NCBI RefSeq assembly: GCF_001719165.1
Contig: NZ_CP017057.1
Coordinates: 3,094,501 to 3,158,500, forward strand
DNA from: Erythrobacter litoralis
GTDB lineage: Bacteria > Pseudomonadota > Alphaproteobacteria > Sphingomonadales > Sphingomonadaceae
Direction: 5' to 3'
Length of the DNA: 64,000 nucleotides
Program-made: the position numbers and the translations under genes
Shown here: positions 1 to 10,000 of the stretch, piece by piece
Position numbering within the stretch: the first letter of the stretch is position 1
Layout of the letters: every line of letters begins with the position of its first letter
The notes under the pieces: generated by a model
What the model was told of the DNA's origin: nothing
The model's input: only the letters and a program-made list of their open reading frames with translations
Databases searched by the model: none

Positions 1-148
1 AGACCGCTTCGTGAGCGTGCCATTCGGGCGGGAAGGTGAAGCCCGCCGCACTTTCGCCCCCGGAAGCGGCAGCGCCCGTACCCGCAAGGCCCGTCCCCGT
101 GGCCAGCGAAGTGGCCGCAGCGCTCGCCAGAAATTCGCGTCTGTCCAT
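1..148 (-). CDS. Exported agmatine/peptidylarginine deiminase-like protein, N-terminus only
   Basis: Only the first 49 codons lie in the window; the rest continues beyond base 1. The protein begins MDRREFLASAAATSLATG, a Tat-type leader (RREFLA followed by a hydrophobic Ala-rich stretch). The mature part then reads FTFPPEWHAHEAV. That matches the opening PPEW-x-x-H-E segment of agmatine deiminase/peptidylarginine deiminase family enzymes, and the cytosolic homologue at 39763 opens with MPPEW. The family hydrolyses a guanidino group to ureido plus ammonia; export would put this activity in the periplasm. The family call rests on a short stretch, so the catalytic Cys and Asp/His cannot be checked here. 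Confidence 0.6.
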   Translation of the reverse strand, partial: MDRREFLASAAATSLATGTGLAGTGAAASGGESAAGFTFPPEWHAHEAV

Positions 149-203
149 AATTCCCCCTGTTCGGGGCGAACTTGCGACAAATGCGCGCGATCGGCAAGCG
201 CGC

Positions 204-674
204 CTAGGCGCGGCTCGGCGGGGGGCGGAAGAGCTGGCGGGCGAACAGGAACAGCCCGCGGTAGAAGAGATAGGTCAGCGTGCCCGCGAGGACCGGGAGG
301 CCGGGCGCGTCGAAGATCACGCCCTCTACCCACAGCGTCCGCGCCCACAGCGGTCCCGTCAGCATCAGGTGCGCCGCAATGGCGAGCGCGACGCCCGCCG
401 TATCGGCGGCGAGCTGCGGGATCGGCAGCTTGCCCAGCACCCATGCCAGCCCCCACGCGAGCGCGCACAGCGTCACCGTGCTCGCCAGCGTGAAGCCGAG
501 CCATGCAAGCGGCGCGGCGGCGAAGGGGGATCCTTCGCGGCTCACGTGATCCCAGTAATCGAAGAGGCTCGAAACGCCGACCAGCGCGAACAGCCAGAAC
601 CAGTGGGAGGCCAAGAGCGAAACGGGCAGCGACCCGCTCGCCCCGCCTTCACCGGTCCCGGCCTCGCCAGTCAT
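204..674 (-). CDS. Small polytopic membrane protein of unknown function
   Basis: This is a 156-residue protein starting MTGEAGTGE. I chose the ATG at 674 because it lies just downstream of the thiolase stop codon (679-681), giving a tight operon junction; an upstream in-frame start would lie inside the thiolase gene. It has about four hydrophobic segments (roughly residues 20-40, 57-80, 90-115 and 125-150) and a basic tail ending FRPPPSRA. I do not recognise the family. Its position suggests co-transcription with the thiolase. Confidence 0.65.
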   Translation of the reverse strand: MTGEAGTGEGGASGSLPVSLLASHWFWLFALVGVSSLFDYWDHVSREGSPFAAAPLAWLGFTLASTVTLCALAWGLAWVLGKLPIPQLAADTAGVALAIAAHLMLTGPLWARTLWVEGVIFDAPGLPVLAGTLTYLFYRGLFLFARQLFRPPPSRA

Positions 675-678
675 CGCC

Positions 679-1860
679 TCAGAAGACCTCGAACAGGCCG
701 GCCGCGCCCATGCCGCCGCCAACGCACATGGTGACGACGACATACTTGGCACCGCGGCGCTTACCCTCGATCAGCGCGTGGCCCGTGCAGCGCGCGCCGG
801 TCATGCCGTAGGGATGGCCGATCGAGATCGAACCGCCATTTACGTTGAGGATGTCGTTGTCGATGCCGAGCTTGTCGCGGCAGTAGAGCACCTGCACCGC
901 GAAGGCCTCGTTCAGCTCCCACAGGCCGATATCGTCCATCTTGAGACCCGTCGCCTTGAGCAGCTTGGGGATCGCGAAGACCGGGCCGATGCCCATTTCA
1001 TCGGGCTCGGTGCCGGCCACCGCCATGCCGACATAGCGGCCGAGCGGTTCGAGGCCCTTCTTCTCGGCGAGCTTGGCTTCCATCAGCACGGCGGCCGAGG
1101 AACCGTCCGAAAGCTGCGAGGCGTTGCCCGCGGTGATGAACTTGTCCGGGCCCATCACGGGGTTCAGCGACTGGAGGCCCTCCAAAGTGGTCGAGGGACG
1201 GTTGCCCTCGTCCTTGGTGATGGTGACTTCCTGCTGGCTGACCTCGCCGGTTTCCTTGTCCTTGACCATCATCGTGGCCGTCACCGGCACGATCTCGTCG
1301 TCGAACCGGCCCGCTTCCTGCGCGGCGGCGGTGCGCATCTGCGATTGCAGCGCGTATTCGTCCTGTGCATCGCGGCTGATGTTGTAGCGCGCGGCGACGG
1401 TTTCCGCCGTGCCGAGCATCGGCATGTAGATGTCCTTGTGCATCGCGATCAGCGAGGGATCGGGCGCGACGCGCATTTCGGGGGTCTGGACCATCGAGAT
1501 CGAATCCTGACCGCCGCCGACGACGACATCCATGTTGTCGACCGTGATCTGCTTGGCCGCCGTGGCGATCGCCATCAGGCCCGAGGAACACTGGCGGTCG
1601 ATCGTCTGGGCCGCGACCGTCACCGGGGCGCCGCCACGCAGCGCGACCTGGCGGCCGATATTGCCCGACTGGGTGCCCTGCGTGAGGACGCAGCCCCACA
1701 CCACGTCGTCGATCTCGGCCGGATCGATCCCGGCGCGCTCGACCGCGGGCTTGAACGAATAGGCGCCCAGCGTCGCTCCGGGCGTGGCGTTGAAGCCGCC
1801 CTTGTAGGCGCGGCCGATGGGGGTGCGGGCGGTGGAGACGATGACGGCGTCACGGGTCAT
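679..1860 (-). CDS. Acetyl-CoA C-acyltransferase (thiolase)
   Basis: This 393-residue thiolase has normal family length. The nucleophile is Cys91 in DRQCSSGL. The C-terminal acid/base pair is visible as the His of [14 protein letters not shown] and the Cys of MCVGGGMG. It either condenses two acetyl-CoA or cleaves 3-ketoacyl-CoA in the cytosol; the sequence alone does not separate a biosynthetic (PhaA-like) from a degradative (FadA-like) role. It lies downstream of the MaoC hydratase on the same strand and upstream of a small membrane protein. An acetoacetyl-CoA reductase lies far away at 24430, so no pha operon is present here. Confidence 0.92.
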   Translation of the reverse strand: MTRDAVIVSTARTPIGRAYKGGFNATPGATLGAYSFKPAVERAGIDPAEIDDVVWGCVLTQGTQSGNIGRQVALRGGAPVTVAAQTIDRQCSSGLMAIATAAKQITVDNMDVVVGGGQDSISMVQTPEMRVAPDPSLIAMHKDIYMPMLGTAETVAARYNISRDAQDEYALQSQMRTAAAQEAGRFDDEIVPVTATMMVKDKETGEVSQQEVTITKDEGNRPSTTLEGLQSLNPVMGPDKFITAGNASQLSDGSSAAVLMEAKLAEKKGLEPLGRYVGMAVAGTEPDEMGIGPVFAIPKLLKATGLKMDDIGLWELNEAFAVQVLYCRDKLGIDNDILNVNGGSISIGHPYGMTGARCTGHALIEGKRRGAKYVVVTMCVGGGMGAAGLFEVF

Positions 1861-1890
1861 GGGTGGGGGTATCCTTGCATTGGGTGGGTA

Positions 1891-1908
1891 CGCCCCCGCA
1901 CGGGGGCG
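1891..1908. other. Perfect GC palindrome between maoC-like gene and thiolase
   Basis: CGCCCCCG (1891-1898), spacer CA, then CGGGGGCG (1901-1908). The stem is strong but no T-run follows on either strand. It lies about 50 nt after the MaoC stop codon and in the thiolase 5' untranslated region. It could weaken read-through or act as an mRNA stabiliser; a role is inference. Confidence 0.4.
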
Positions 1909-1955
1909 GGGGCGCGGTCATTCACAGGCTCGCGCCGCGATGGGCGCGGGTTGGT

Positions 1956-2405
1956 TCAGACGAAATACTGCGTGATCCATTCGCAGATCAGGGCAGGCTT
2001 GTCCTCGCCTTCGATCTCGATCGTGATCTCGGCGGTCTGCTGCCACTGGCCCGGGCGCTTTTCGATCATCTCGAGCAGCTTCCAATGGCCGCGAATGCGC
2101 TTGCCGACGCGGACCGGGGCGATGAATCGGGTTTTGTTGCCGCCGTAATTGACGCCCATCTTGACGTTGTCGATCTTGGGCATGTCGCTGTTCGCGCCGA
2201 GATAGGGGATCATCGACAAGGTCATGAAGCCGTGCACGATCGTGCCGCCGAACGGCGTCATCTTGGCCTTTTCCTCGTCGATGTGGATGAACTGGTGGTC
2301 GCCGGTCGCATCCGCGAACATGTTGACCTTTTCCTGAGTCATCTCGACCCATTCGCTGGTGCCGATATTCTCGCCGGCCTTCGCGGCCAGTTCTGCGGGG
2401 TTCAT
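1956..2405 (-). CDS. MaoC-family (R)-specific enoyl-CoA hydratase-like protein
   Basis: This 149-residue protein has the single hot-dog fold of the MaoC/NodN group. The hydratase-2 catalytic dyad is visible as Asp36 and His41 in GDHQFIH, followed by the family segment FGGTIVHGFMTLSM. Members hydrate trans-2-enoyl-CoA to (R)-3-hydroxyacyl-CoA in the cytosol. The start at 2405 is preceded by a good GGAGAG ribosome-binding site. It sits directly upstream of the thiolase on the same strand, so a joint role in acyl-CoA metabolism is likely. The exact substrate is unknown. Confidence 0.88.
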   Translation of the reverse strand: MNPAELAAKAGENIGTSEWVEMTQEKVNMFADATGDHQFIHIDEEKAKMTPFGGTIVHGFMTLSMIPYLGANSDMPKIDNVKMGVNYGGNKTRFIAPVRVGKRIRGHWKLLEMIEKRPGQWQQTAEITIEIEGEDKPALICEWITQYFV

Positions 2406-2486
2406 GGGGCTCTCCTCGTCCGGGTTGCAATTCGGGGCGCTTCATGGCGCATGAGGCCGCGTGTTGCAATCGCCGGGAGGGAGGGA

Positions 2487-3893
2487 TCAGCCTGCCGCTA
2501 CGGCTCCGCCGGGGGCCGCCTTGCGCCGTGCACGGCTCGCCCCGGCCCTGGCGCTGCGTTCGAGCCCCGAACGCGCCGAATCGAGCCTCCTGCAATAGGT
2601 CGCAAGGCCGATCTGGAGGCCGATGATCATCAGCATGACCGGCTGGTATCCGATCCCCTGGAACAGCGCGCCGACGAAATAGACGAGGCTCGCCAGTTGC
2701 AGCGCGACCGCCATCGGCGCGATCCACGCCTCTCTTTCATCCGGTGGTTCGTGCCCCTCGCCTTTCCAGCGGCGGTGGATGCGTTCCATCTGCCAGACAC
2801 CCAGCCCCTGCAGCGCGAACCAGATCGCGAGCCCCGGCCAGCCCTGTTCGCCCAGAAGTTCGAAGATCGCGGAGTGATAGGCGCGGCCCTCGTCCGTCAC
2901 CTTCTTGTAGCGCAAAGTGGCGGTGTTCCCGCTCTCCTCGCGCACCGGCATGACATAGGTGAAGGAATTGCCGCGATAGGCATCGAAGCCGCCGCCGAAA
3001 GGGTTTTCCTTCGCATAGTCGATGGTCCATTCCCACACCGCCAGACGGGTCGAGGCGCTTTCATCGCCCGACGGCGCGGTGATCGTCGCCATGCGTTCGT
3101 AGTAGCTCTGCGGCAGGAACGGCAGCGCCATCAGCCCGGCAAGCCCCGCGCCCACGACATAGAGCACCCGCCGCTTCACATAGCGCAGCAGCAGCACGCC
3201 CAGCACCGCGATGCAGACGAGCCCGGTGCGCGCCTCGGTCCCGATCGGCACCATCAGGCAGGCGAAGATCAGCAGCACCGCAAATGTCGTGACCATCCAG
3301 TGCGGGCGGAACACCGTGCCGAACCGGGTGAACCACCAGATCAGCGGGGTGAGCGCGATCGCGACCGTGGCCAGCGTCGAACTTTCGTAGATCCCGCTGT
3401 TGTCGTTGACGAAGAAATTGAGGTTCTCGTAGCCCCCTCCGCCCAGCACGGTCTTCATCCCCGTCCCGATCACGATCGTCGCGACCGACAGGACCAGCGT
3501 CAGCGCCAGCCCCTCGATCCGCGCCCGGGTCGTTAGTGTGAAGGGCAGGAAGATCGCGAACAGCAGCGCCTTCCACACCCAGTCCCACTTGGTAGCGGCG
3601 GGCTCGGGGAAATCGGCGTTGCCGGTGGTCCACCAGCAATATCCTAGCAGCATGACAAGCAGCGCTTGCCGCGCGGTGAAGCGAGCGCCTTCCTTGCGGT
3701 CGAGCACCAGCCAGCCGCCGAAGGCCGCGGCAAAGGCGATCAGCGAGACGGGCAGCGAGGTGATCAGCGAATAGCCGATCCGCTGCGGGGCGAGGATGTC
3801 GATATAGACGTAGAGCAGCACCCATACAAAAGGCCGCTTGATCCCGAGCACCAGCACGTAGGCGATGAAGGCGAGGAAGACGAGGTCGAGCAT
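2487..3893 (-). CDS. Putative O-glycosylation ligase, exosortase-A system-associated
   Basis: This is a 468-residue polytopic inner-membrane protein (about 10 hydrophobic segments) of the Wzy/O-antigen-ligase type. It resembles the exosortase-A-associated O-ligase family: it opens MLDLVFLAFIAYVLVLGIKR, includes an APQRIGYSL segment, and has a long loop around residues 290-360 (SASTRLAVWEWTIDYAKENP, then FGGGFDAYR). Such enzymes are thought to join polymerised glycan or transfer it to an acceptor in PEP-CTERM/XrtA systems. The ATG at 3893 overlaps the stop of the preceding small ORF as TGATG, which indicates translational coupling. The C-terminus is basic and Ala-rich. No exosortase gene lies in this window. 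Confidence 0.82.
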   Translation of the reverse strand: MLDLVFLAFIAYVLVLGIKRPFVWVLLYVYIDILAPQRIGYSLITSLPVSLIAFAAAFGGWLVLDRKEGARFTARQALLVMLLGYCWWTTGNADFPEPAATKWDWVWKALLFAIFLPFTLTTRARIEGLALTLVLSVATIVIGTGMKTVLGGGGYENLNFFVNDNSGIYESSTLATVAIALTPLIWWFTRFGTVFRPHWMVTTFAVLLIFACLMVPIGTEARTGLVCIAVLGVLLLRYVKRRVLYVVGAGLAGLMALPFLPQSYYERMATITAPSGDESASTRLAVWEWTIDYAKENPFGGGFDAYRGNSFTYVMPVREESGNTATLRYKKVTDEGRAYHSAIFELLGEQGWPGLAIWFALQGLGVWQMERIHRRWKGEGHEPPDEREAWIAPMAVALQLASLVYFVGALFQGIGYQPVMLMIIGLQIGLATYCRRLDSARSGLERSARAGASRARRKAAPGGAVAAG

Positions 3894-4096
3894 CAAAGAT
3901 CGGGCCCGGGCCCTGCATCCGCCGTCCTGCGCGCTGCCTTGCGCCCGGCGGAACTGTGCGCCCGGCGCTTCGCCGCGCCCTCGTCCTTCAGCTCCTCGAC
4001 CAGCGGATCGGTGTCGACATCGCCTCTCAGCGCAAGGCGCAGCAGCGCGACGGCGAGCAGGCCGTGGCCGAGAGCAAGGGCAATCTGGTCGATCAT
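3893..4096 (-). CDS. Small single-span membrane protein coupled to the XrtA O-ligase
   Basis: This 67-residue protein starts MIDQIALALGHGLLAVALLRLALRG-type: one hydrophobic segment (about residues 4-24), then a charged tail (DTDPLVEELKDEG, followed by a basic, Arg/Lys-rich end). Its stop overlaps the O-ligase start (TGATG), so it is the first gene of a two-gene unit. I do not recognise a named family. It could be an assembly partner of the ligase, or simply a leader cistron that sets ligase translation. Confidence 0.6.
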   Translation of the reverse strand: MIDQIALALGHGLLAVALLRLALRGDVDTDPLVEELKDEGAAKRRAHSSAGRKAARRTADAGPGPDL

Positions 4097-4205
4097 GGTC
4101 GTCGCATCCGGATGCGGCGAGGAGACATCGGGCCTCCGCGCGCATGGCCTCGATACCGGCTCCCGGTTGACGCGCCGTTAAGCACGCCCGCGGTAGGGAA
4201 AGGCG

Positions 4206-5483
4206 ATGATCCGCGTGCTCCACGTCCTCGACCATTCGCTGCCGCTGCACAGCGGCTACACCTTTCGCACGCGCGCGATCCTAAAGGCGCAGGGCGCGCT
4301 CGGGCTGGACGTGCGCGGCATCACCGGGCAGCGCCACAATATCGAACCGGGCAGCAACGGGGGTATCGAAAGCCCGCAGGTCGCGGACGGCCTCACGTTC
4401 TACCGCACGCCGGGCGCACCGTCCGGCCCGCCGCTCATTACCGAATTCGCCAAGATCCGCGCGCTCGCCGGCGCGATCAGGCGGCTTGCGACCGAATGGC
4501 GGCCCGACATCCTCCACGCCCATTCGCCCGCCCTGAGCGGGGCGGCGGCGCTGATGGCGGGGCGCGCCCTGGGCCTGCCGGTGGTCTACGAAATCCGCGC
4601 CTTCTGGGAGGATGCGGCGGTCGGCAACCGGACCGGACGCGAAGCTTCCGCGAAATACCGCGCGACCCGCGCGCTCGAGACCGAGGTGGCGAAACGCGCC
4701 GATGCGCTTTTCACGATCTGCGATGGACTGCGCTCCGACATGATCGCGCGCGGCATCGCGCCGGGGCGAATCGGGGTGATGCCGAACGGGGTGGACCTGT
4801 CGCTGTTCAGAGAACCGGTCGCGCGGGACGACGCACTCGCCGCCGAACTCGGGATCGACCGCGAGGCCCCGGTGATCGGCTATATCGGCAGCTTCTATGC
4901 CTATGAGGGGGTGGACGACCTCATCGCCGCCATGCCGCGCCTGCGCGAAAGCCATCCCGGCGCGCGCCTGTTGCTGGTCGGCGGGGGCGAGATGGACGGG
5001 GAATGGCGCGCCGCCGCCGCGCGCCTGCCCGAACCGCAATCGGTGATCTTCACCGGGCGCGTCCCGCATGGCGAGGTCGAGCGCTATTATTCGCTGATCG
5101 ACGTGCTCGCCTATCCGCGCAAGAGGCAGCGCCTGACCGATCTCGTCACGCCGCTCAAACCGCTCGAGGCGATGGCCCAGCGGCGTCTCGTCGCCGCATC
5201 CGATGTCGGCGGACACCGCGAACTCATGACCGACGGATCGACCGGCACGCTGTTCGCGCCCGACGATCCGGCCGCCTGCGCCGACGCGCTCGGCGAGCTG
5301 CTTTCGCGCCGCGAGGACTGGGACGCGATTCGCGCGCGCGCCGAGGCGCATGTCCGCGCGCGCCACGACTGGCAGGCGAATGCGCAGCGTTATCTTGCCG
5401 TTTACCATCGCCTGCTAGGCCCGACGGGCCGCGTGACGGGCGCGCGGACGGAACATGGCCCCGGCGCGGGGCTCGAGGCCTGA
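4206..5483 (+). CDS. Glycosyltransferase, exosortase-A (PEP-CTERM) system-associated
   Basis: This 425-residue GT-B glycosyltransferase (GT4-like) opens MIRVLHVLDHSLPLHSGYTF, the hallmark start of the PEP-CTERM/exosortase-A-associated glycosyltransferase family. The C-terminal nucleotide-sugar domain contains GYIGSFYAYEGVDDL and the donor-binding acidic region TPLKPLEAMAQ (E at the usual E-x7-E position). It should add a sugar to a lipid-linked exopolysaccharide precursor on the cytosolic face. It is divergent from the O-ligase pair (109-bp gap). AGGGAAAGG just before the ATG serves as the ribosome-binding site. Confidence 0.85.
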   Translation: MIRVLHVLDHSLPLHSGYTFRTRAILKAQGALGLDVRGITGQRHNIEPGSNGGIESPQVADGLTFYRTPGAPSGPPLITEFAKIRALAGAIRRLATEWRPDILHAHSPALSGAAALMAGRALGLPVVYEIRAFWEDAAVGNRTGREASAKYRATRALETEVAKRADALFTICDGLRSDMIARGIAPGRIGVMPNGVDLSLFREPVARDDALAAELGIDREAPVIGYIGSFYAYEGVDDLIAAMPRLRESHPGARLLLVGGGEMDGEWRAAAARLPEPQSVIFTGRVPHGEVERYYSLIDVLAYPRKRQRLTDLVTPLKPLEAMAQRRLVAASDVGGHRELMTDGSTGTLFAPDDPAACADALGELLSRREDWDAIRARAEAHVRARHDWQANAQRYLAVYHRLLGPTGRVTGARTEHGPGAGLEA

Positions 5484-5526
5484 CCGGGCAGCCCCGGCAC
5501 GGGCCATTCGCGGGGAAGCTGCGGCA

Positions 5527-6753
5527 ATGAAACTCGAGCGGATCACGGCGAACACGATCGACGAGGCGGGCGAGCCCGATAGCGGCGGCGAGGACATCGC
5601 CCCGCGCGAGGTTTCCCGAAGGCGTCGGCGCGGCCGCACCGCCGCACTCGCCGCGCATCGTGCCTTCGCCCCGCTGCTCGGGACTTGGGGCGCGGCGCTG
5701 TTCGGCCTCGCGGTGCTTGTCCTGCCCGCTACCGCGACCGCGCGCTTTGCCCTGCTTGCCGGCCTCGCCGCACTTGGCGGAGCCGCTCATTATCTCATCG
5801 CCGCGCTCGCGGCGCTTGCCGGGGGCGTGTTCGCCTTCGGCATTGCGCGCGCGGCCTCGCTCAGGGTCCGCCGTGCCGCGGCGGATTCTGCGTTCTTCCC
5901 GGCGACGCGCCCGCGGCCGATCCGGCCGGCCGAGGAATTGGGCAGCGAAAGCCTCGATGCGCCGCTTGAAAAAATGCCGCTCGGCATGAAGGTGGCGGAC
6001 TGGCTCGGGCGAAATGTCGCCGAGGGCGAAGTGCCGCAGGACGGGGAGGCGCAGGATGCCGCCGCCCCTGAGGGACCGAGCGCCGAGGAGCACGCCGCCG
6101 CCGCAATGCGGCGCCGCCTCGCCCGGGTGCGCGGCGAGGCGCAGGCGGCCCGCGCTCCCGCCGAGGATCACGCTGCGCAGGAGGATGACGCCGAAGACGC
6201 TGCCCCCGCCGCCGAACCGGCCGAGGCCGAGGTCGAAACCCCCGCCGACGCCGAGACGAACGCCGAAACCCAAGCGCCGGAAACGGTGCCCGAACTCGAC
6301 CTTGCGCGCTTCGCGCAGCTTTCCGGGCGTAATGCCGTGTGGGTCGAAGGACCCCTGCCCGAAAGCATTTTTTCCGGCGAGGCGCAGGACGATGCGGAGC
6401 CGGCCCCTGAAAAGCCGCAGGAACGTCCCCGGTTTGGGTCGGCCGCGATCGAGCATCTGCGCGCCACCCCCGCGAAGGATCTGAGCCTCGTCCAGATGGT
6501 CGAACGGCTCGCCGCCGCGCTCCATGAACGCGAAGCCGCCGAACAGGCCCGCGGCAGCGGCGATGCGGCGTCCGGCAACGACCCGCGCAGGAACGCGGCT
6601 CGCGATGCGGCGCTGGCCGAGGCGATCAGGGTGCTGGGCGTGCTCGCCGGGGGCGACAACGCGGGGGAAGAGGGCGAAGCGTCCGGCGACCCGGCAACGC
6701 GGGAGCTCGCCGCCGCGCTGACACGGTTGCATGACATGCGCGGCGCTGCCTGA
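5527..6753 (+). CDS. Unknown membrane protein with long acidic Ala/Glu-rich tail
   Basis: This is a 408-residue protein. I use the ATG at 5527 (MKLERITANTIDE) because upstream in-frame codons overlap the glycosyltransferase. Residues 30-40 are RRRRRG-type basic. About residues 50-115 form two to three hydrophobic spans rich in Ala, Leu and Gly. The remaining two-thirds is predicted disordered, with long Ala/Glu/Pro/Asp runs and a short ordered segment near residue 315 (LSLVQMVERLAAALHE). Composition follows neighbouring genes (high GC), so there is no sign of transfer. I do not recognise a family. It follows the XrtA glycosyltransferase by 44 bp and could be in its operon. Confidence 0.65.
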   Translation: MKLERITANTIDEAGEPDSGGEDIAPREVSRRRRRGRTAALAAHRAFAPLLGTWGAALFGLAVLVLPATATARFALLAGLAALGGAAHYLIAALAALAGGVFAFGIARAASLRVRRAAADSAFFPATRPRPIRPAEELGSESLDAPLEKMPLGMKVADWLGRNVAEGEVPQDGEAQDAAAPEGPSAEEHAAAAMRRRLARVRGEAQAARAPAEDHAAQEDDAEDAAPAAEPAEAEVETPADAETNAETQAPETVPELDLARFAQLSGRNAVWVEGPLPESIFSGEAQDDAEPAPEKPQERPRFGSAAIEHLRATPAKDLSLVQMVERLAAALHEREAAEQARGSGDAASGNDPRRNAARDAALAEAIRVLGVLAGGDNAGEEGEASGDPATRELAAALTRLHDMRGAA

Positions 6754-6854
6754 AACGACGCATCGCGCGCAACACGCGGCGCTTTAGACCCCTCGCGAGC
6801 AACGAACCTATCGTCGCCACGCGGACAGGCGAAATATTCCTTCGTCTTTCGCGG

Positions 6855-6883
6855 TTGCAAAATCGCTTTTGCATCGCCATTAG
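6855..6883 (+). promoter_or_regulatory. Candidate gltB promoter with overlapping palindrome
   Basis: TTGCAA (6855-6860), 17-bp spacer, CATTAG (6878-6883) upstream of gltB. A perfect inverted repeat, TGCAAAA (6856-6862) - TCGC - TTTTGCA (6867-6873), covers the -35 box and half the spacer, as a repressor or activator site would. It lies about 135 bp before the gltB start in a 265-bp non-coding gap (6754-7018) that otherwise shows nothing. The regulator is unknown. Confidence 0.45.
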
Positions 6884-7018
6884 ATTGGTGACCTGCGTGG
6901 GGCGGGCGATGTCGCTTGCCCCATGCCGAAACACCTGCCGGCGAACCCCCTCGCGGCCGGCCCCGACCGAACCGGAAAAGGGCCCGCGAGCCGGCATCTG
7001 ACAGAGTGGACCTGAGCC

Positions 7019-10000
7019 ATGGGATATCCAGCTTCCCAGGGTCTTTACGACCCGCGAAACGAACATGACGCCTGCGGTGTCGGCATGGTCGCCCATATCA
7101 AGGGCGCGAAAAGCCATGCCATCATCCAGCAGGCGCTCGAGATACTGGAGAAGCTCGACCATCGCGGCGCGGTGGGGGCGGACCCGCTGCTGGGGGACGG
7201 GGCGGGCCTGCTGATCCAGATTCCCGACCCGCTCTTCCGGCGCTGGGCGGACGAGCATGGCCACGACCTGCCGCAACCGGGCGATTACGCGGTCGCCATG
7301 TGTTTCATGCCGCAGGACGATGCGGCGCGCGATTTCGTGTCCAAGAGTTTCGAGACCTTCACCGAGAAGGAAGGCCAGCGCTTCATCGGCTGGCGCGACG
7401 TGCCCGTCACATTGGACGGGCTGGGCGATGCGGTGATCGAATCGATGCCGGTGATCCGCCAGGCCGTGATCGCGCGCGGCGAAAGCTGCGCCGACCAGGA
7501 CGCGTTCGAACGCAAGCTGATCGTCATCCGCAAGCAGGTCCAGAACCCGCTCGCCCAGCTCGAAGTAAAGAAGGACCTGCCGGGCCTCACCGAAACCTAC
7601 CTGCCGAGCTTTTCGAGCCGCACGATCGTCTACAAGGGCCTGCTGCTGGCGACCCAGGTGGGTAGTTTTTACGACGATCTGCGCGATCCCGATTGCGTCA
7701 GCGCGCTGGGCCTCGTCCACCAGCGTTTCTCGACCAACACCTTCCCGTCGTGGCGGCTCGCCCACCCCTATCGCTTCATGGCGCATAACGGCGAGATCAA
7801 CACGGTGCGCGGCAACGTGAACTGGATGAACGCGCGCCGCCGCACGATGGAAAGCGAGCTGCTCGGCCCCGATCTCGACAAGATGTGGCCGATCATCCCG
7901 CACGGGCAATCGGACACGGCCTGCCTCGACAACGCATTGGAACTGCTGCTGGCGGGCGGATATTCGCTGCCGCACGCGATGATGATGCTCATTCCCGAGG
8001 CGTGGGCGGGCAATGACCTGATGGACCCCGACCGCCGGGCCTTCTACGAATATCACGCCGCGCTGATGGAGCCGTGGGACGGCCCGGCCGCGGTGTGCTT
8101 CACCGACGGGCGCCAGATCGGCGCGACTCTGGACCGCAACGGCCTGCGCCCCGCGCGCTATTGCGTGACGAAGGACGACCTCGTCTGCCTCGCTTCGGAA
8201 AGCGGCGTGCTGCCGTTCGCCGAGGAGGAGATCGTGCGCAAATGGCGGCTCCAGCCGGGCAAGATGCTGCTGATCGACCTCGAGGAAGGCCGCATCATCG
8301 AGGACGAGGAACTGAAAGCGGATCTCGCCCGCGCCGAACCGTTCGCGAAATGGCTCGAACAGGCGCAGTTCAAGCTCGAGGACATCGACCATATCGAGCC
8401 CGACCTTGCCGCCGTGCCGGAAGGGCCGACCAGCCTGCTCGAACGCCAGCAGGCCTTCGGTTACACGCAGGAGGACCTTGCGCGCTTCCTCGAACCGATG
8501 GGCGTGAAGGGCGACGATCCCGTGGGCTCGATGGGGACCGACACCCCGCTCGCCGTGCTGTCGGACCGGTCGCGCCTGCTCTACGATTATTTCAAGCAGA
8601 ACTTCGCGCAGGTCACCAACCCGCCGATCGACCCGATCCGCGAGGAACTGGTGATGAGCCTGACCTCGATGATCGGACCCCGGCCCAACCTGCTCGGCCA
8701 CGATGCGGGCACGCACAAGCGGCTCGAAGTCGACCAGCCGATCCTCAGGAACGAGGATCTGGCCAAGATCCGATCGGTCGAGGAAGCGCTCGACGGCGCG
8801 TTCCGCTGCGCGACGATCGACATCACATGGGACGCCGAAACCGGGGCCGAGGGCCTCGAGATGGCGCTCAAGGAAATGTGCTGGGCCGCGACCGAGGCGG
8901 TTCTGCAGGACCACAACATCCTGATCCTGTCGGACCGCACGCAGGACAAAGATCGCGTGCCGATGCCCGCCCTGCTCGCCACCGCGGCGGTGCACCACCA
9001 TCTCGTGCGGCAGGGCCTGCGCATGCAGACCGGCCTCGTCGTCGAGACCGGCGAGGCGCGCGAAGTGCACCATTTCTGCGTCCTTGCAGGCTATGGCGCC
9101 GAGGCGATCAACCCTTACGTCGCGTTCGAAACGCTCGAGGACCTGCGCGCGAGAAAGCATCCCGACCTGTCCTCCGAGGAGGTCCAGCGCAATTACATCA
9201 AGGGCGTCGGCAAGGGCATCCGCAAGGTCATGTCCAAGATGGGGATTTCGACCTACCAGTCCTATTGCGGCGCGCAGATCTTCGACGCGGTCGGGCTGAG
9301 CAGCGAATTCGTCGATAAATATTTCACCGGCACCGCCAGCATGATCGAAGGCATCGGCCTTGCCGAGGTCGCCGAGGAGGCGCTGCGCCGCCACGCCCAG
9401 GCATACGGCGACAACCCGCTGTACAAGTCGATGCTGGATGTCGGCGGCATCTACCAGTTCCGCCTGCGCGGCGAACAGCACGCCTGGACGCCGGAAAACA
9501 TCGCCAAGCTGCAGCACGCGGTGCGCGGGAACAAGCCCAAGGATTACGAGGAATTCGCGGCCTCGATCAACGAGCAGTCCGAACGCCTGCTGACGATCCG
9601 CGGCCTCCTTGAATTCCGCAAGGCAGACGAACCGCTGCCCCTAGAAGAGGTAGAACCGGCCTCCGAAATCGTGAAGCGTTTCTCTACGGGCGCGATGAGC
9701 TTCGGCTCGATCAGCCACGAAGCGCATTCGACCCTCGCCATCGCGATGAACCGCATCGGCGGACGCTCGAACACGGGCGAGGGCGGCGAGGAGCCGTTTC
9801 GCTTCAAGCCCATGGAATCGGGCGATTCGATGCGCAGCCGGATCAAGCAGGTCGCATCGGGCCGCTTCGGCGTGACGACCGAATATCTCGTCAATTCGGA
9901 CGACATCCAGATCAAGATGGCCCAGGGCGCAAAGCCCGGCGAAGGCGGCCAGCTGCCCGGCCACAAGGTCGACAAGCGGATCGGCGCGGTGCGCTATTCG

